Below are positions 26,207 to 34,582 of a DNA stretch of 64,000 nucleotides, piece by piece (position 1 is the stretch's first letter; each line of letters starts with the position of its first letter). A program made the translations under genes and the position numbers. The stretch is from contig JANNRR010000057.1 of assembly GCA_031401675.1 (NCBI GenBank), forward strand, positions 34,218 through 98,217. Reading direction: 5' to 3'. The notes under the pieces are model-generated. The model worked only from the letters and a program-made list of their open reading frames with translations. It was not told the origin of the DNA and made no database searches. This DNA comes from JANNRR01 sp031401675 (GTDB lineage: Bacteria > Pseudomonadota > Alphaproteobacteria > Rhodobacterales > Rhodobacteraceae).

Positions 26207-27151
26207 ATGTTCATGACCAAGCACAAAGATTTCATTCGCCTTGACCGCCGCAAGTTCCTGGCTGCGGCATCGGGGCTGATTGCTGCCGGCTTGCTGCCGA
26301 AATCGGCGCTGGCCTTTGCCGGGCCGCATGCGTTCACGCACGGCAGCTTTGATATCACGGTGCTGACCGACGGGACGTTCGAATTGCCCCTGACGGTCAT
26401 CAGCCCGGATGCCAAGCCCGAAGACCTGGCGATGATCCTGGGCCTGGCCGCCGGTACTGAAGTCCACAGGGTGGAAATCAGCCCGGTCCTGGTGGCGGCG
26501 GGCGACGAGAGGATTCTGTTCGATACCGGCACCGGCGGCCTGATGGGGCCGACAGGTGCCAGCCTGGTTGAAAGCGTTTTGGCGGCGGGTCTGACGGCGG
26601 ATGCGATTACCCGCATCGTCTACACCCATGCGCACCCCGACCATCTGTGGGGCACGCTTGCCGCCGATGGCAGTGCAACGTTCCCGAACGCATCCTACCA
26701 TATGGCCGAGGCGGAACTGGCGTTCTGGACCAAGACCGATCTTGTCAGCATGATGCCCGCCACGATGACGGACATGATCAACGGCACGCAAAAGCAGCTT
26801 GCCGCGATCGCCGACAAGATCACCACCTTTGTCCCCGGCAGCGAAGTGGCACCAGGGATCGCCGTGATCGACACCGCCGGGCACACGCCGGGCCATGTGT
26901 CGTTCGAAATGGCCGGCGGCGACGGGCTGATTCTGACCGGCGATGCGATCACGGTGCCCGCGGTTTTCTTTGCCCATCCGGATTGGGCGTTCGGCTTTGA
27001 CGCCGACGGCGCGCTGGCAGGCACGAACCGCCGCAAGCTCCTGGACATGGCGGCCGCCGGCAAGAAGCAATTGCTGGGCTACCACTGGCCCTTCCCCGGC
27101 CTTGGTCGCGCCGAAGCCAAGGATGGCGCGTTCGTCTACGTGGCGGGCTGA
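26207..27151 (+). CDS. MBL-fold metallohydrolase with Tat signal
   Basis: A 314-aa metallo-beta-lactamase-fold hydrolase. A twin-arginine signal opens the protein (DRRKFLAAASGLIAAGLLP), predicting folded export to the periplasm. The metal-binding HxHxDH motif is present as YTHAHPDHLWG, with later ligands DTAGHTPGHVSF, TGDAITVP and a C-terminal YHWPFPG. GAGGAG lies seven bases ahead of the ATG. It converges on tmm. Quorum-lactonase-like and organic-hydrolase relatives share this layout; the substrate cannot be told. Confidence 0.87.
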   Translation: MFMTKHKDFIRLDRRKFLAAASGLIAAGLLPKSALAFAGPHAFTHGSFDITVLTDGTFELPLTVISPDAKPEDLAMILGLAAGTEVHRVEISPVLVAAGDERILFDTGTGGLMGPTGASLVESVLAAGLTADAITRIVYTHAHPDHLWGTLAADGSATFPNASYHMAEAELAFWTKTDLVSMMPATMTDMINGTQKQLAAIADKITTFVPGSEVAPGIAVIDTAGHTPGHVSFEMAGGDGLILTGDAITVPAVFFAHPDWAFGFDADGALAGTNRRKLLDMAAAGKKQLLGYHWPFPGLGRAEAKDGAFVYVAG

Positions 27152-27163
27152 GGGGTCCGGACC

Positions 27164-27189
27164 GGCAGGGGGGCGGTTGTCCCCCTGCC
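27164..27189. terminator. Hairpin between convergent MBL and tmm genes
   Basis: GGCAGGGGG pairs with CCCCCTGCC around a GCGGTTGT loop. No U-run follows on either strand, so its activity as a terminator is uncertain. Confidence 0.45.
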
Positions 27190-27205
27190 CCCGGGCGGCG
27201 CAGTC

Positions 27206-28555
27206 TCAGTTCCGCAGATAGCTTTCCATGCTGTCTTCCAGCGCGTCTTTCCACGGCGTGTGGTGCAAGGGCGCCATGGTGCCGGTCATCACCGAGGCAT
27301 AGGCAGTGTCGCGGAAGGTCATGATGCCCTGCTTCTTGTGCTTTTTCCAGGCGATGAAGGCGGCATCGGAGCCGGGAATGTCAAAGCTGGGGTAATCGGT
27401 CAGGTCGATCAGTTCCTGCACATAGGCCCCCTGAAACCGGATCGGGCCATAGGGATCGGTGATCGCATCCTCGGCAGCCTCGCGGGCGGCGACGTCGGCC
27501 AGGCGTTCGGCCTGACTGGCGGGAACCGACAGGCGGCCGAGGATCACGTCGCGCGCATACCAGGCCTGGGCGTCGAACATGTTGAAGGTGTACCACTGGT
27601 CCTGCATGCCGAGGTAGAAAAGCTTGGGATTTCTGGCCCAGACCACCCCCTTGTACAGATCGGCGGTGGCCAGCCGGTTTTTGGTTTTCAGCCGCAGATC
27701 GTCGGGCAGGAACGGGAAGTGGTGCTTGTAACCGGTACACAGGATGATGGCATCGGCGTGACAGGTGCTGCCGTCCTTGAAATGCGCGGTGTTGCCCTCG
27801 ACCTTGGTCAGGAGCGGCACCTCTTTCCAGTTGTCGGGCCAGTTGAAGCCCATCGGCGCGGTGCGGTGCGCCACCGTCACCGACTTGCAGCCGTATTTCC
27901 AGCATTGCGAGCCGATATCCTCGGCCGAATAGGAGGTGCCGACCACCACGATATCCTTGCCGATGAACTCGCGGGCGTCGCGGAAATCGTGGGCATGCAG
28001 GATGCGGCCGTTGAAGCTGGCAAAGCCGGGGAATTCCGGGACGTTGGGGGTGGAGAAGTGGCCGGAGGCGACCACGACATGATCGAACACCTCGGCGTAG
28101 GTATGATCGTTGACCAGATCATGCGCGGTGACGGTGAATTTTCCGGTGGCGGGGTCATGGATGACGGACCGGACCGGGGTTCGGAACCGGATCCAGGGGC
28201 GCACCCCGGCCTTGATCACCCTTCCTTCGATATAGTCGAACAGCACGGCGCGCGGCGGGTAGCTGGCGATCTGCTTGCCGAAATGCGCCTCGAACGTGTA
28301 GTCGGCGAACTCCAGCCCCTCTTTCGGGCCGTTCGACCACAGGTAGCGGTACATCGAGCCATGCACCGGCTCGCCGTATTCATCGAGGCCGGTGCGCCAG
28401 GTGTAGTTCCACAACCCGCCCCAGTTGTCCTGCTTTTCAAAGCAGACCACCTCAGGGATATCGGCGCCCTGCTGCGCCGCCGACTGAAACGCCCGAAGCT
28501 GCGCCAGACCCGACGGCCCTGCCCCGATCACTGCCACACGTCCTGCCAAAATCAT
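27206..28555 (-). CDS. tmm: Trimethylamine monooxygenase Tmm (flavin monooxygenase family)
   Basis: A 449-aa NADPH- and FAD-dependent monooxygenase oxidising trimethylamine to TMAO. An FAD-binding GAGPSGLAQL motif lies at about residue 10, an NADPH site (IVVVGTSYSAEDIGSQ) near 200, and the bacterial Tmm-type sequence WNYTWRTGLDEYGEPVHGSMYRYLWSNGPKE near 50-80. Together with tdm this distinguishes it from generic FMOs. GGAGG abuts the annotated ATG; the TTG two codons later (MILAGR) has better spacing and could be the real start. A promoter and operator-like site lie upstream. Confidence 0.93.
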   Translation of the reverse strand: MILAGRVAVIGAGPSGLAQLRAFQSAAQQGADIPEVVCFEKQDNWGGLWNYTWRTGLDEYGEPVHGSMYRYLWSNGPKEGLEFADYTFEAHFGKQIASYPPRAVLFDYIEGRVIKAGVRPWIRFRTPVRSVIHDPATGKFTVTAHDLVNDHTYAEVFDHVVVASGHFSTPNVPEFPGFASFNGRILHAHDFRDAREFIGKDIVVVGTSYSAEDIGSQCWKYGCKSVTVAHRTAPMGFNWPDNWKEVPLLTKVEGNTAHFKDGSTCHADAIILCTGYKHHFPFLPDDLRLKTKNRLATADLYKGVVWARNPKLFYLGMQDQWYTFNMFDAQAWYARDVILGRLSVPASQAERLADVAAREAAEDAITDPYGPIRFQGAYVQELIDLTDYPSFDIPGSDAAFIAWKKHKKQGIMTFRDTAYASVMTGTMAPLHHTPWKDALEDSMESYLRN

Positions 28556-28606
28556 CCTCCGTTGTCGGTCCGGGGCCGGGCTGCGGCCCGCCGGTTGCTG
28601 CGGGTC

Positions 28607-28635
28607 ATTTTGGCGGCCCTCTTCATGACTGTCAA
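28607..28635 (-). promoter_or_regulatory. Candidate sigma-70-type promoter of tmm
   Basis: On the minus strand a TTGACA -35 element (28630-28635) is followed 17 bases later by CAAAAT (28607-28612), about 52 bases upstream of the tmm start. The -35 is consensus; the -10 is weak. Confidence 0.5.
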
Positions 28636-28639
28636 ATAA

Positions 28640-28658
28640 TCTTCATGGCAGGAAAAGG
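28640..28658. promoter_or_regulatory. Candidate cluster operator, site D (tmm promoter)
   Basis: On the minus strand this reads CTTTTCCTGCCATGAAGAT, sharing TTTTCCTG with the dmmD and regulator sites. It lies just upstream of the tmm -35 box. Confidence 0.35.
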
Positions 28659-28811
28659 CTTGGGCCCGGGGTCACCCTGCCCCGGCGGCCGGGTTGCGGC
28701 GGGGTTTCGAGCGGAATTCAGGGTCAACCGCGACGCGGATTGACATGGATCAAATCGCCAGTGCCGGGATCGCGACAAGATGCGCCAGATGCGTTTCGGA
28801 CAGGACAGCAG

Positions 28812-29177
28812 ATGACCCGTACCCGGCTGCAGACGATGATCGACCAGTGGCGCAGCTTGCGCGAAGTGCGTGCCCTGTCGCCCGACGATCTGAGCGACCT
28901 TGGCATGACCGGGGAACAGATCGAGCGGCTGGTGCGGATGCCCGCCGTGGTGCCCGAGCGGCTGACCCGGATGGCGGGGGTTTTCGGGCTGACGACCGCC
29001 GAGGTTCAGGCCGACCGCCAGCCGTTTCTGGCGATGCTGGAGGTTTGCGACGGCTGCGCCAGCCAGGAAACCTGCAGATCGGCGCTGGCCTTTGCGGAAA
29101 CCCTGCAGCCGGAGGATGTCGGTTTTTGCCCGAACGCCGCGAGTTACCGTGAAATGCAGGCAACCCGCGCCGATTGA
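28812..29177 (+). CDS. DUF6455-family protein
   Basis: A 121-aa cytoplasmic protein with the pattern of DUF6455 proteins common in Rhodobacteraceae. An N-terminal DUF1127-like helix (WRSLREVRALSPDDLSDLGMT) is followed by a C-terminal region with four cysteines (VCDGCASQETC...FCPNA) that could bind metal. The start is set at the internal MTRTRLQTM; an upstream in-frame start would add 24 residues. It is divergent from tmm. Function unknown. Confidence 0.75.
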   Translation: MTRTRLQTMIDQWRSLREVRALSPDDLSDLGMTGEQIERLVRMPAVVPERLTRMAGVFGLTTAEVQADRQPFLAMLEVCDGCASQETCRSALAFAETLQPEDVGFCPNAASYREMQATRAD

Positions 29178-29233
29178 GGCTTTTGCCGCACCGCGCACTG
29201 CCGTAGCCTTTGCCGCAAACAGCGGAGGGGGCG

Positions 29234-29938
29234 ATGACCATCCACATCGGCGCGAAACCCGGCGACATCGCCGAGACCGTCCTGCTGCCGGGCGATCCGT
29301 ACCGGGCCCGCTGGGCGGCGCAGAAGTTCCTCGACAACCCGGTTCTGGTCAACGAAGTCCGCGGCATGCTGGGCTATACCGGCATCTGGCGCGGGCACCG
29401 GGTGACGATACACGGCAGCGGCATGGGAATGCCGTCGCTGTCGATCTATGTCAACGAACTGATCCGCGACTATGGCGCGCAGACGCTGATCCGGATCGGC
29501 TCGGCCGGGGGCATGCAGCCGCAGGTCAGGCTGCGCGATGTCGTGCTGGCGATGACCGCATCAAGCCTGTCGACGCCGTCGCGCGGCATGTTCCGCGAGG
29601 TGAATTTTGCCCCCGCCGCCGATTTCGGCCTGCTGGCAGCGGCGCATGCCGCCGCCATCCGGCGCGGGGTGACGGTGCATGTGGGCGGCATCCTGTCGGG
29701 CGACACCTTTTATGACGAGCGCCCGGACCTGAACGAGATGCTGCTGCGCCACGGCACCCTGTGCGTCGAGATGGAGGCGGCGGAACTGTACACGCTTGCC
29801 GCCCGCTATCAGCGCCGGGCGCTGGCGGTTCTGACCATCAGCGATCACATCTACAGCCACGAAGCCTTGCCAAGTGCGGCGCGCGAGCAGAGCTTTGGCG
29901 ACATGGTGGAAATTGCACTGGAGGCGGCATTCGCATGA
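29234..29938 (+). CDS. deoD: Purine-nucleoside phosphorylase DeoD-type
   Basis: A 234-aa hexameric-type PNP that splits purine (deoxy)nucleosides with phosphate. Family blocks are VLLPGDPYRARW, GSGMGMPSLSIY (phosphate), IRIGSAGGMQ, VEMEAAELYTLA (ribose/base) and LTISDHI with the catalytic Asp. GGAGGGG lies just upstream of the ATG. The last codons overlap the next gene (ATGA). Length matches the family. Confidence 0.93.
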   Translation: MTIHIGAKPGDIAETVLLPGDPYRARWAAQKFLDNPVLVNEVRGMLGYTGIWRGHRVTIHGSGMGMPSLSIYVNELIRDYGAQTLIRIGSAGGMQPQVRLRDVVLAMTASSLSTPSRGMFREVNFAPAADFGLLAAAHAAAIRRGVTVHVGGILSGDTFYDERPDLNEMLLRHGTLCVEMEAAELYTLAARYQRRALAVLTISDHIYSHEALPSAAREQSFGDMVEIALEAAFA

Positions 29939-30927
29939 AACAGCGACAACTGGGAACCGGTGGCCCGATGGTTTCGGCCATCGGTCTGGGTTGCATGAGT
30001 TTTGCCGGGTTCTTCGGCGCGACCGACGAGGCGACCAGTCTGGCCTGTCTGGCCGGGGCGGTGGACAGCGGCATCGACTTCTGGGACACCTCGAACATCT
30101 ACGGGATGGGCCGATCCGAGGCGGTGATCGGCACGTTTCTGCGGCAGCACACGGCCCACAAGGCGACTGTGAAGATCGCCACCAAGGCCGGGGTGGTGAA
30201 CGGGCCGCCGCGCCGGTTCGACAATTCCGACAGCCATCTGCGTGACGAACTGGACGCCTCGCTGCGGCGGCTGGGGGTGGAGCGGGTGGACCTGTTCTAT
30301 GTCCACCGAAGGGAATCGGTGCGGCCGGTCGAGGAGGTGGTGGGCACGCTGGCGCAACTGATCGCGGCGGGCAAGATCGGCGGCTACGGCCTGTCGGAAG
30401 TGTCGCCCGCCACCTTGCGCCGCGCCCATGCCGTGCATCCCTGCCGGGCGGTGCAAAGCGAGTATTCGCTGTGGTCGCGGCAGCCGGAACTGGGGCTGAT
30501 CCAGACCTGCGCCGAACTGGGCGTGGCGTTCGTGCCATACTCGCCCCTGGGTCGCGGCGTGTTTTCCGAGGTGATCCCCGGTCCGGCCAACATGGACGAG
30601 GCTGATTTTCGCCGCGCCATCCCGCGCTTTCAGGAGCCGAATCTGAGTTTCAACCGCGCCCGGATCGCCGTTTTCGCGAAGTTCGCCCGGTCACGGGGCT
30701 GGACCGTTGCCGGCGCGGCGCTGGCCTGGGTGCTGGATCAGGGCGAGCATCTGATCCCGATACCGGGCACCCGCACCGCCGCACATCTGGCGGACTGGGC
30801 CGACGCCGACCAGATCGCGTTCACCAAGGCCGACCGGGCCGAGATTGCCCGGCTGCTGCCGGCGGGCTGGGCGCACGGCGACCGCTACAACGACGCGCAG
30901 GCGATTAGCGTGGAGCGGTATTGCTGA
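29935..30927 (+). CDS. Aldo/keto reductase
   Basis: A 330-aa TIM-barrel NADPH-dependent oxidoreductase. The catalytic tetrad region is visible as DFWDTSNIYGMGRSE (Asp, Tyr), KIATKAG (Lys) and DLFYVHRRE (His). The C-terminal cofactor segment is PIPGTRTAAHLADWADADQ. It is closest in pattern to the AKR group of YajO/tas-like proteins that act on aldehydes. It overlaps deoD by four bases, so it is co-transcribed with it. The substrate is unknown. Confidence 0.9.
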   Translation: MKQRQLGTGGPMVSAIGLGCMSFAGFFGATDEATSLACLAGAVDSGIDFWDTSNIYGMGRSEAVIGTFLRQHTAHKATVKIATKAGVVNGPPRRFDNSDSHLRDELDASLRRLGVERVDLFYVHRRESVRPVEEVVGTLAQLIAAGKIGGYGLSEVSPATLRRAHAVHPCRAVQSEYSLWSRQPELGLIQTCAELGVAFVPYSPLGRGVFSEVIPGPANMDEADFRRAIPRFQEPNLSFNRARIAVFAKFARSRGWTVAGAALAWVLDQGEHLIPIPGTRTAAHLADWADADQIAFTKADRAEIARLLPAGWAHGDRYNDAQAISVERYC

Positions 30928-31327
30928 GGGTTTTCCTTGGGGCAACGGCGGAGCCTCCGGCGGGGATATTTGACCCGGAATGAAGCCGGGAGGCATATGG
31001 AGCCTCGGGCCGGGGCCGCGCCGCGGCTGCGATTGTACGGGTTCGGGTCGAGGCTGGTACGGCCGGCCGGCGGCCGGGCGGGGTGACAGACCGGGCGGGG
31101 TGAAAGACCGTGACCACCAGCGGGTGGCACCGCGCCAGATCCGAGGAGTGTCCGGCGCTGCAGTCGCCGCCCGGGCGGGCCGACAGCGCGCCGATCAGGT
31201 CGATCCCAGTGAAGAACTTCGGATGGTCGCCGGGGCGGACCGGGCTGGCTTCCACGAAATACTGGCCGGTTCGGCGGAGAAAGCCGGTGCCCATGAAGAC
31301 ATTCAGCATACCAGATCTATCGGCTTG
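30928..31327. other. Spacer between convergent genes, no gene
   Basis: The 400 bases hold repeat copy 6 (30952-30985) and a 17-base direct duplication (GGGCGGGGTGACAGACC / GGGCGGGGTGAAAGACC, near 31077-31110). No supported frame or RNA. Confidence 0.5.
30952..30985 (+). repeat. Dispersed GGATATTT repeat, copy 6
   Basis: GCCTCCGGCGGGGATATTTG followed by ACCCGGAATGAAG, 25 bases after the aldo/keto reductase stop. Confidence 0.75.
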
Positions 31328-32989
31328 TCAGCGCAAAACCATGCCTTCGGGCCAGCGCAGGGTATGGTCAAGGCGGACCTCCCTGATCTCGCCGGGGGCA
31401 AGGTCGAATTCCCAGGCCAGCACGCCCCGCTTGCCATCGACATCGGTTTCGGTGGCGGGCGGGTCGGCGCTGACGCTGATTTCAAGATCCTCCTGTTCGG
31501 AATAGGGCACCAGATCGAGCATCCGGACGGGCCAGGTTTCCGCGCCCAGATTTTCGATCTTGAGGATCGCCGATTCCTCGATCTGGCTGGATTGCGACAG
31601 GATGCCGCGATCGCCTTCCTGACGGTTGGGCAGGTCGCGGGTCAGGCGCAGCGCTTCGATGGCGCCAAAGGCCACATGCGCTTCTGCCCCCGGCGCGATG
31701 CTGTCCAGGTGGGTACCACCGACCAGCACACTTTCGCGGTACAGGAAGGCCTCGCCGGGCAGCAGAATCTCGGGCGTGGTGTTGATGAAATTGGCCATGA
31801 CGAAGGCGGTCCGGTCATGGCGCGGCACGGCCTGGGCCTGAACGGTGGGGGTGAAGGTCAATTCATCGAGCGCAAGGCGCACATCCTCGACCCCGTCAGC
31901 CACATCGACAGCGGCGGGATAAAGGTAGACGACGACGTCGCCTTCGAACGCCATCGTGGCAACGGCAGATTCCGCGACGACGACAGCTTCCGCCATCGGC
32001 GCGGCCACGCCGCCCCTGACCATGCCATCCTGTTCCGCCTGGTCGGTCTCTTCTTCTTCGGGGGCGATGCGGCGCAGTTCGGGCCAGAGCGGCGTCGGTT
32101 CAGCCCCTGCGCCGGGTTGCGCGGTGGACAGGGTCAGGGTGACGCCGGACCAGTCCTCGTCGGAATCCTGGCTGACCAGAGCGCCGCGTGCCAGGGTCAG
32201 CGACGGGCCGCCCTGCCGGGTCAGGCGCAGATCATAGACCGGCCGCCAGGTCGCCGATCCGGTGAAATGGGTCACGGTCAGGTTGCCGGCACCACCGGTG
32301 GCCTTGGTGACGGCCACCTGCAGGGCAGTGTAGTCGGTATCCACGCCTTCGGCGGCGTCAAAGGCGGCGCGGGCCTTTTCCAGGGCTTCCTGCACATCCG
32401 TCAGGGCCCTTTGCAGGGGCCACAGGTCCCTGGTCGCGGCAAGCGCCTGTTCGCGGGCGGCCAGCACTTCGGTGCCGATCATCCGGGCGATGGACTGCAG
32501 GCCCTCGGGGGTGGCGGTATCGGGCATCTGGCCGCCAACCGCGCGCAGAAAGCCCGCCTGCGCCTCGGCCGCCTCGATCCGGGCGCTGATGGCATCGACA
32601 GCGGCCTGCGCCTCGCGCTCGGCCTGTTCCAGGCGCTCCACCTCGGCCTTGGCGGCGGTCTGGTCCGGGGACAGGACTTCGTCGCGCGGCGGCAGGCGGT
32701 CGTTCCGCAAAGAGAAGGCCCCAACCCCAAGGCCATCGTCCCCGGAAAGACGCAGGAGCAGCGGGTCGGTTTCGGCGGGAAGATCGGTGATCAGCAGGTC
32801 ATGGCGGCCTGCGGCGGCGGCGAACACCACCTGACGGGTGATCTGGGCACCCTGCGGGTAAACGGTGATGGCGGTGATGCGGCTGGTCGCCGCTATGGTA
32901 TCCGCCCAAAGCGGCAGGGCGGTTGATGCCAGAAGGGGGGCCAGAATGGGCGCCAAAAGGACGGCAAGCGGGGCAAGGGTACGCATCAT
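31328..32989 (-). CDS. MuiA-family (DUF4139) secreted protein
   Basis: A 553-aa protein with an N-terminal signal peptide (APLAVLLAPILAPLLASTALPLWA). The DUF4140 N-terminal domain follows (SRITAITVYPQGAQITRQVVF, DLLITDLPAETDP), then a coiled-coil-prone middle (QTAAKAEVERLEQAEREAQAA) and a C-terminal DUF4139 beta-rich domain (TGSATWRPVYDLRL, LSTAQPGAGAEPTPLWP, IENLGAETWPVRMLDLVPYSEQEDLEI). Related proteins are called mucoidy inhibitor MuiA, but the biochemical role is not established. TAGGAG precedes the double ATG. Expected location is periplasmic or outer-membrane-facing. Confidence 0.88.
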   Translation of the reverse strand: MMRTLAPLAVLLAPILAPLLASTALPLWADTIAATSRITAITVYPQGAQITRQVVFAAAAGRHDLLITDLPAETDPLLLRLSGDDGLGVGAFSLRNDRLPPRDEVLSPDQTAAKAEVERLEQAEREAQAAVDAISARIEAAEAQAGFLRAVGGQMPDTATPEGLQSIARMIGTEVLAAREQALAATRDLWPLQRALTDVQEALEKARAAFDAAEGVDTDYTALQVAVTKATGGAGNLTVTHFTGSATWRPVYDLRLTRQGGPSLTLARGALVSQDSDEDWSGVTLTLSTAQPGAGAEPTPLWPELRRIAPEEEETDQAEQDGMVRGGVAAPMAEAVVVAESAVATMAFEGDVVVYLYPAAVDVADGVEDVRLALDELTFTPTVQAQAVPRHDRTAFVMANFINTTPEILLPGEAFLYRESVLVGGTHLDSIAPGAEAHVAFGAIEALRLTRDLPNRQEGDRGILSQSSQIEESAILKIENLGAETWPVRMLDLVPYSEQEDLEISVSADPPATETDVDGKRGVLAWEFDLAPGEIREVRLDHTLRWPEGMVLR

Positions 32990-33420
32990 TGGCTCCTACC
33001 AAGGTGCCGCAATCCTAGACCTGCGCTGACTCGATCTGCAAGGGCGCGGTACCCTGATCGGTCGGCGCGGATGGCCGGGACGGTGCAGACGGGGATGGTC
33101 GTGGTTTTGGGTGGTGCGGTGAGGGGCCGAAGTTGCGTGGGGGGAGTGGTGGGGTGGAACCCCACCCTACGGCGGGCTGGGCGCAGCACTTCCGGCCCGA
33201 TCCCTGCGGATCGGGCGTTCGGCGCTGAAGATCTTCCCCCGCAAGATCCTCCGGGCGCGCATCACCCCTTCATCAGCACCACAAGTCTCTCCACTTCGTA
33301 AATTTCTCCAACCCAACCCCTTGATTCCCTTACCTTCCCAAAACCGTCCAGAACTGGACGCCCAGAAAAAGCCAAAGGCCCCGCCTCCCGGCAGGGCCTC
33401 CCGACTACACTCAAACACCC
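32990..33420. other. Spacer with REP-like hairpin, no gene
   Basis: The 431 bases between muiA and asd hold a GTAG-type REP hairpin (33148-33170). The rest shows no convincing frame. Confidence 0.5.
33148..33170 (-). repeat. GTAG-type REP-like hairpin
   Basis: On the minus strand GTAG is followed by GGTGGGGT, loop TCC, and ACCCCACC, a perfect 8-bp stem. The GTAG foot plus short GC stem is the hallmark of REP sequences mobilised by RAYT transposases. A related pair lies at 41220-41311. Confidence 0.55.
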
Positions 33421-34443
33421 TCACCCCTTCATCAGCACCCTGGTGCCCAGCACTTCCGCGATCTGCACCGCGTTCAGCGCCGCCCCCTTGCGCAGGTTGT
33501 CGCTGACCACCCACAGGTTCAGGCCGTTTTCCACGGTGCTGTCCTGGCGGATGCGGCTGACATAGGTGGCGTAGTCGCCGACGCATTCGATCGGCGTGAT
33601 GTAGCCGCCGGGTTCGCGCTTGTCGATCACCATGACGCCGGGGGCTTCGCGCAGGATGTCGCGGGCCTCGTCCTCGTCCAGGAACTCCTCGAACTCGACA
33701 TTGATCGCTTCGGAATGGCCGACGAACACCGGCACGCGGACGCAGGTGGCGGTGACGCGGATTTTGGGGTCGAGGATCTTTTTCGTCTCCATCATCATCT
33801 TCCACTCTTCCTTGGTCGAGCCGTCCTCGAGGAAGATGTCGATCTGCGGGATGACGTTGAAGGCGATCTGCTTCTGGAATTTCTTCGGCGCAACCTCCCG
33901 CCCGGGGACATACAGCCCCTTGGTCTGGTCCCACAACTCGTCGATGCCGTCCTTGCCGGCACCCGACACCGACTGGTAGGTCGACACCACCACCCGCCTG
34001 ATCCGGGCGCGGTCATGCAGCGGCTTCAGCGCCACCACCATCTGCGCGGTGGAACAGTTCGGGTTGGCGATGATGTTGCGGTTCTTCACCATCTCGATCT
34101 GATCGGCGTTCACTTCGGGCACGATCAGCGGGATGTTGTGGTCGTAGCGGTAGAGCGAGGAATTGTCGATCACCACGCAACCTGCTGCCGCCGCGCGCGG
34201 CGCGTAGATTTTGGTGGCTTCGGAGCCGACGGCGAACAGGGCGATATCCCAGCCCTTGAAGTCAAAGGTATCCAGATCGCGGGTCTTGACGGTCTTGTCG
34301 CCAAAGCTGACCTCGGTGCCCATGGATTTGCGGCTGGCCAGTGCGGCCAGTTCGTCCACCGGGAACTGACGCTCGGCCAGAATGTTCAGCATTTCGCGGC
34401 CCACATTGCCGGTGGCACCGGCGACAACCACCTTGTAGCCCAT
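33421..34443 (-). CDS. asd: Aspartate-semialdehyde dehydrogenase
   Basis: A 340-aa NADPH-dependent enzyme making aspartate semialdehyde from aspartyl phosphate for lysine, threonine and methionine synthesis. The N-terminal Rossmann motif is GATGNVGREML, the catalytic Cys is in NPNCSTAQMV, and the substrate His region is present. Length is typical. It is a single gene followed downstream by a 430-base spacer, and the MFS gene lies upstream on the same strand. Confidence 0.95.
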   Translation of the reverse strand: MGYKVVVAGATGNVGREMLNILAERQFPVDELAALASRKSMGTEVSFGDKTVKTRDLDTFDFKGWDIALFAVGSEATKIYAPRAAAAGCVVIDNSSLYRYDHNIPLIVPEVNADQIEMVKNRNIIANPNCSTAQMVVALKPLHDRARIRRVVVSTYQSVSGAGKDGIDELWDQTKGLYVPGREVAPKKFQKQIAFNVIPQIDIFLEDGSTKEEWKMMMETKKILDPKIRVTATCVRVPVFVGHSEAINVEFEEFLDEDEARDILREAPGVMVIDKREPGGYITPIECVGDYATYVSRIRQDSTVENGLNLWVVSDNLRKGAALNAVQIAEVLGTRVLMKG

Positions 34444-34500
34444 GGTATTTCCTTCGGTCTTGGCTTCGGACAGCGCCCCTTACCGCATGGGCTGGCGCGC

Positions 34501-34582
34501 CGAAAGGGGGATCGCGGCGCGGCGCGCCAAAAGAGGGTTCGCGGCGCGGCGCGTCAAAAGAGGGTTCGCGGCGCGGCGCGTC
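34501..34582. repeat. Tandem 27-base repeat upstream of asd
   Basis: About three and a half units of a GGCGCGTCAAAAGAGGGTTC type sequence with period 27 lie between the asd start and the MFS stop. The two inner units are nearly identical and the outer ones diverged. Confidence 0.75.

Noticed and set aside
34501..34582. CRISPR array
   Set aside because: Units abut with a 27-base period and no unique spacers; no cas genes in the window.
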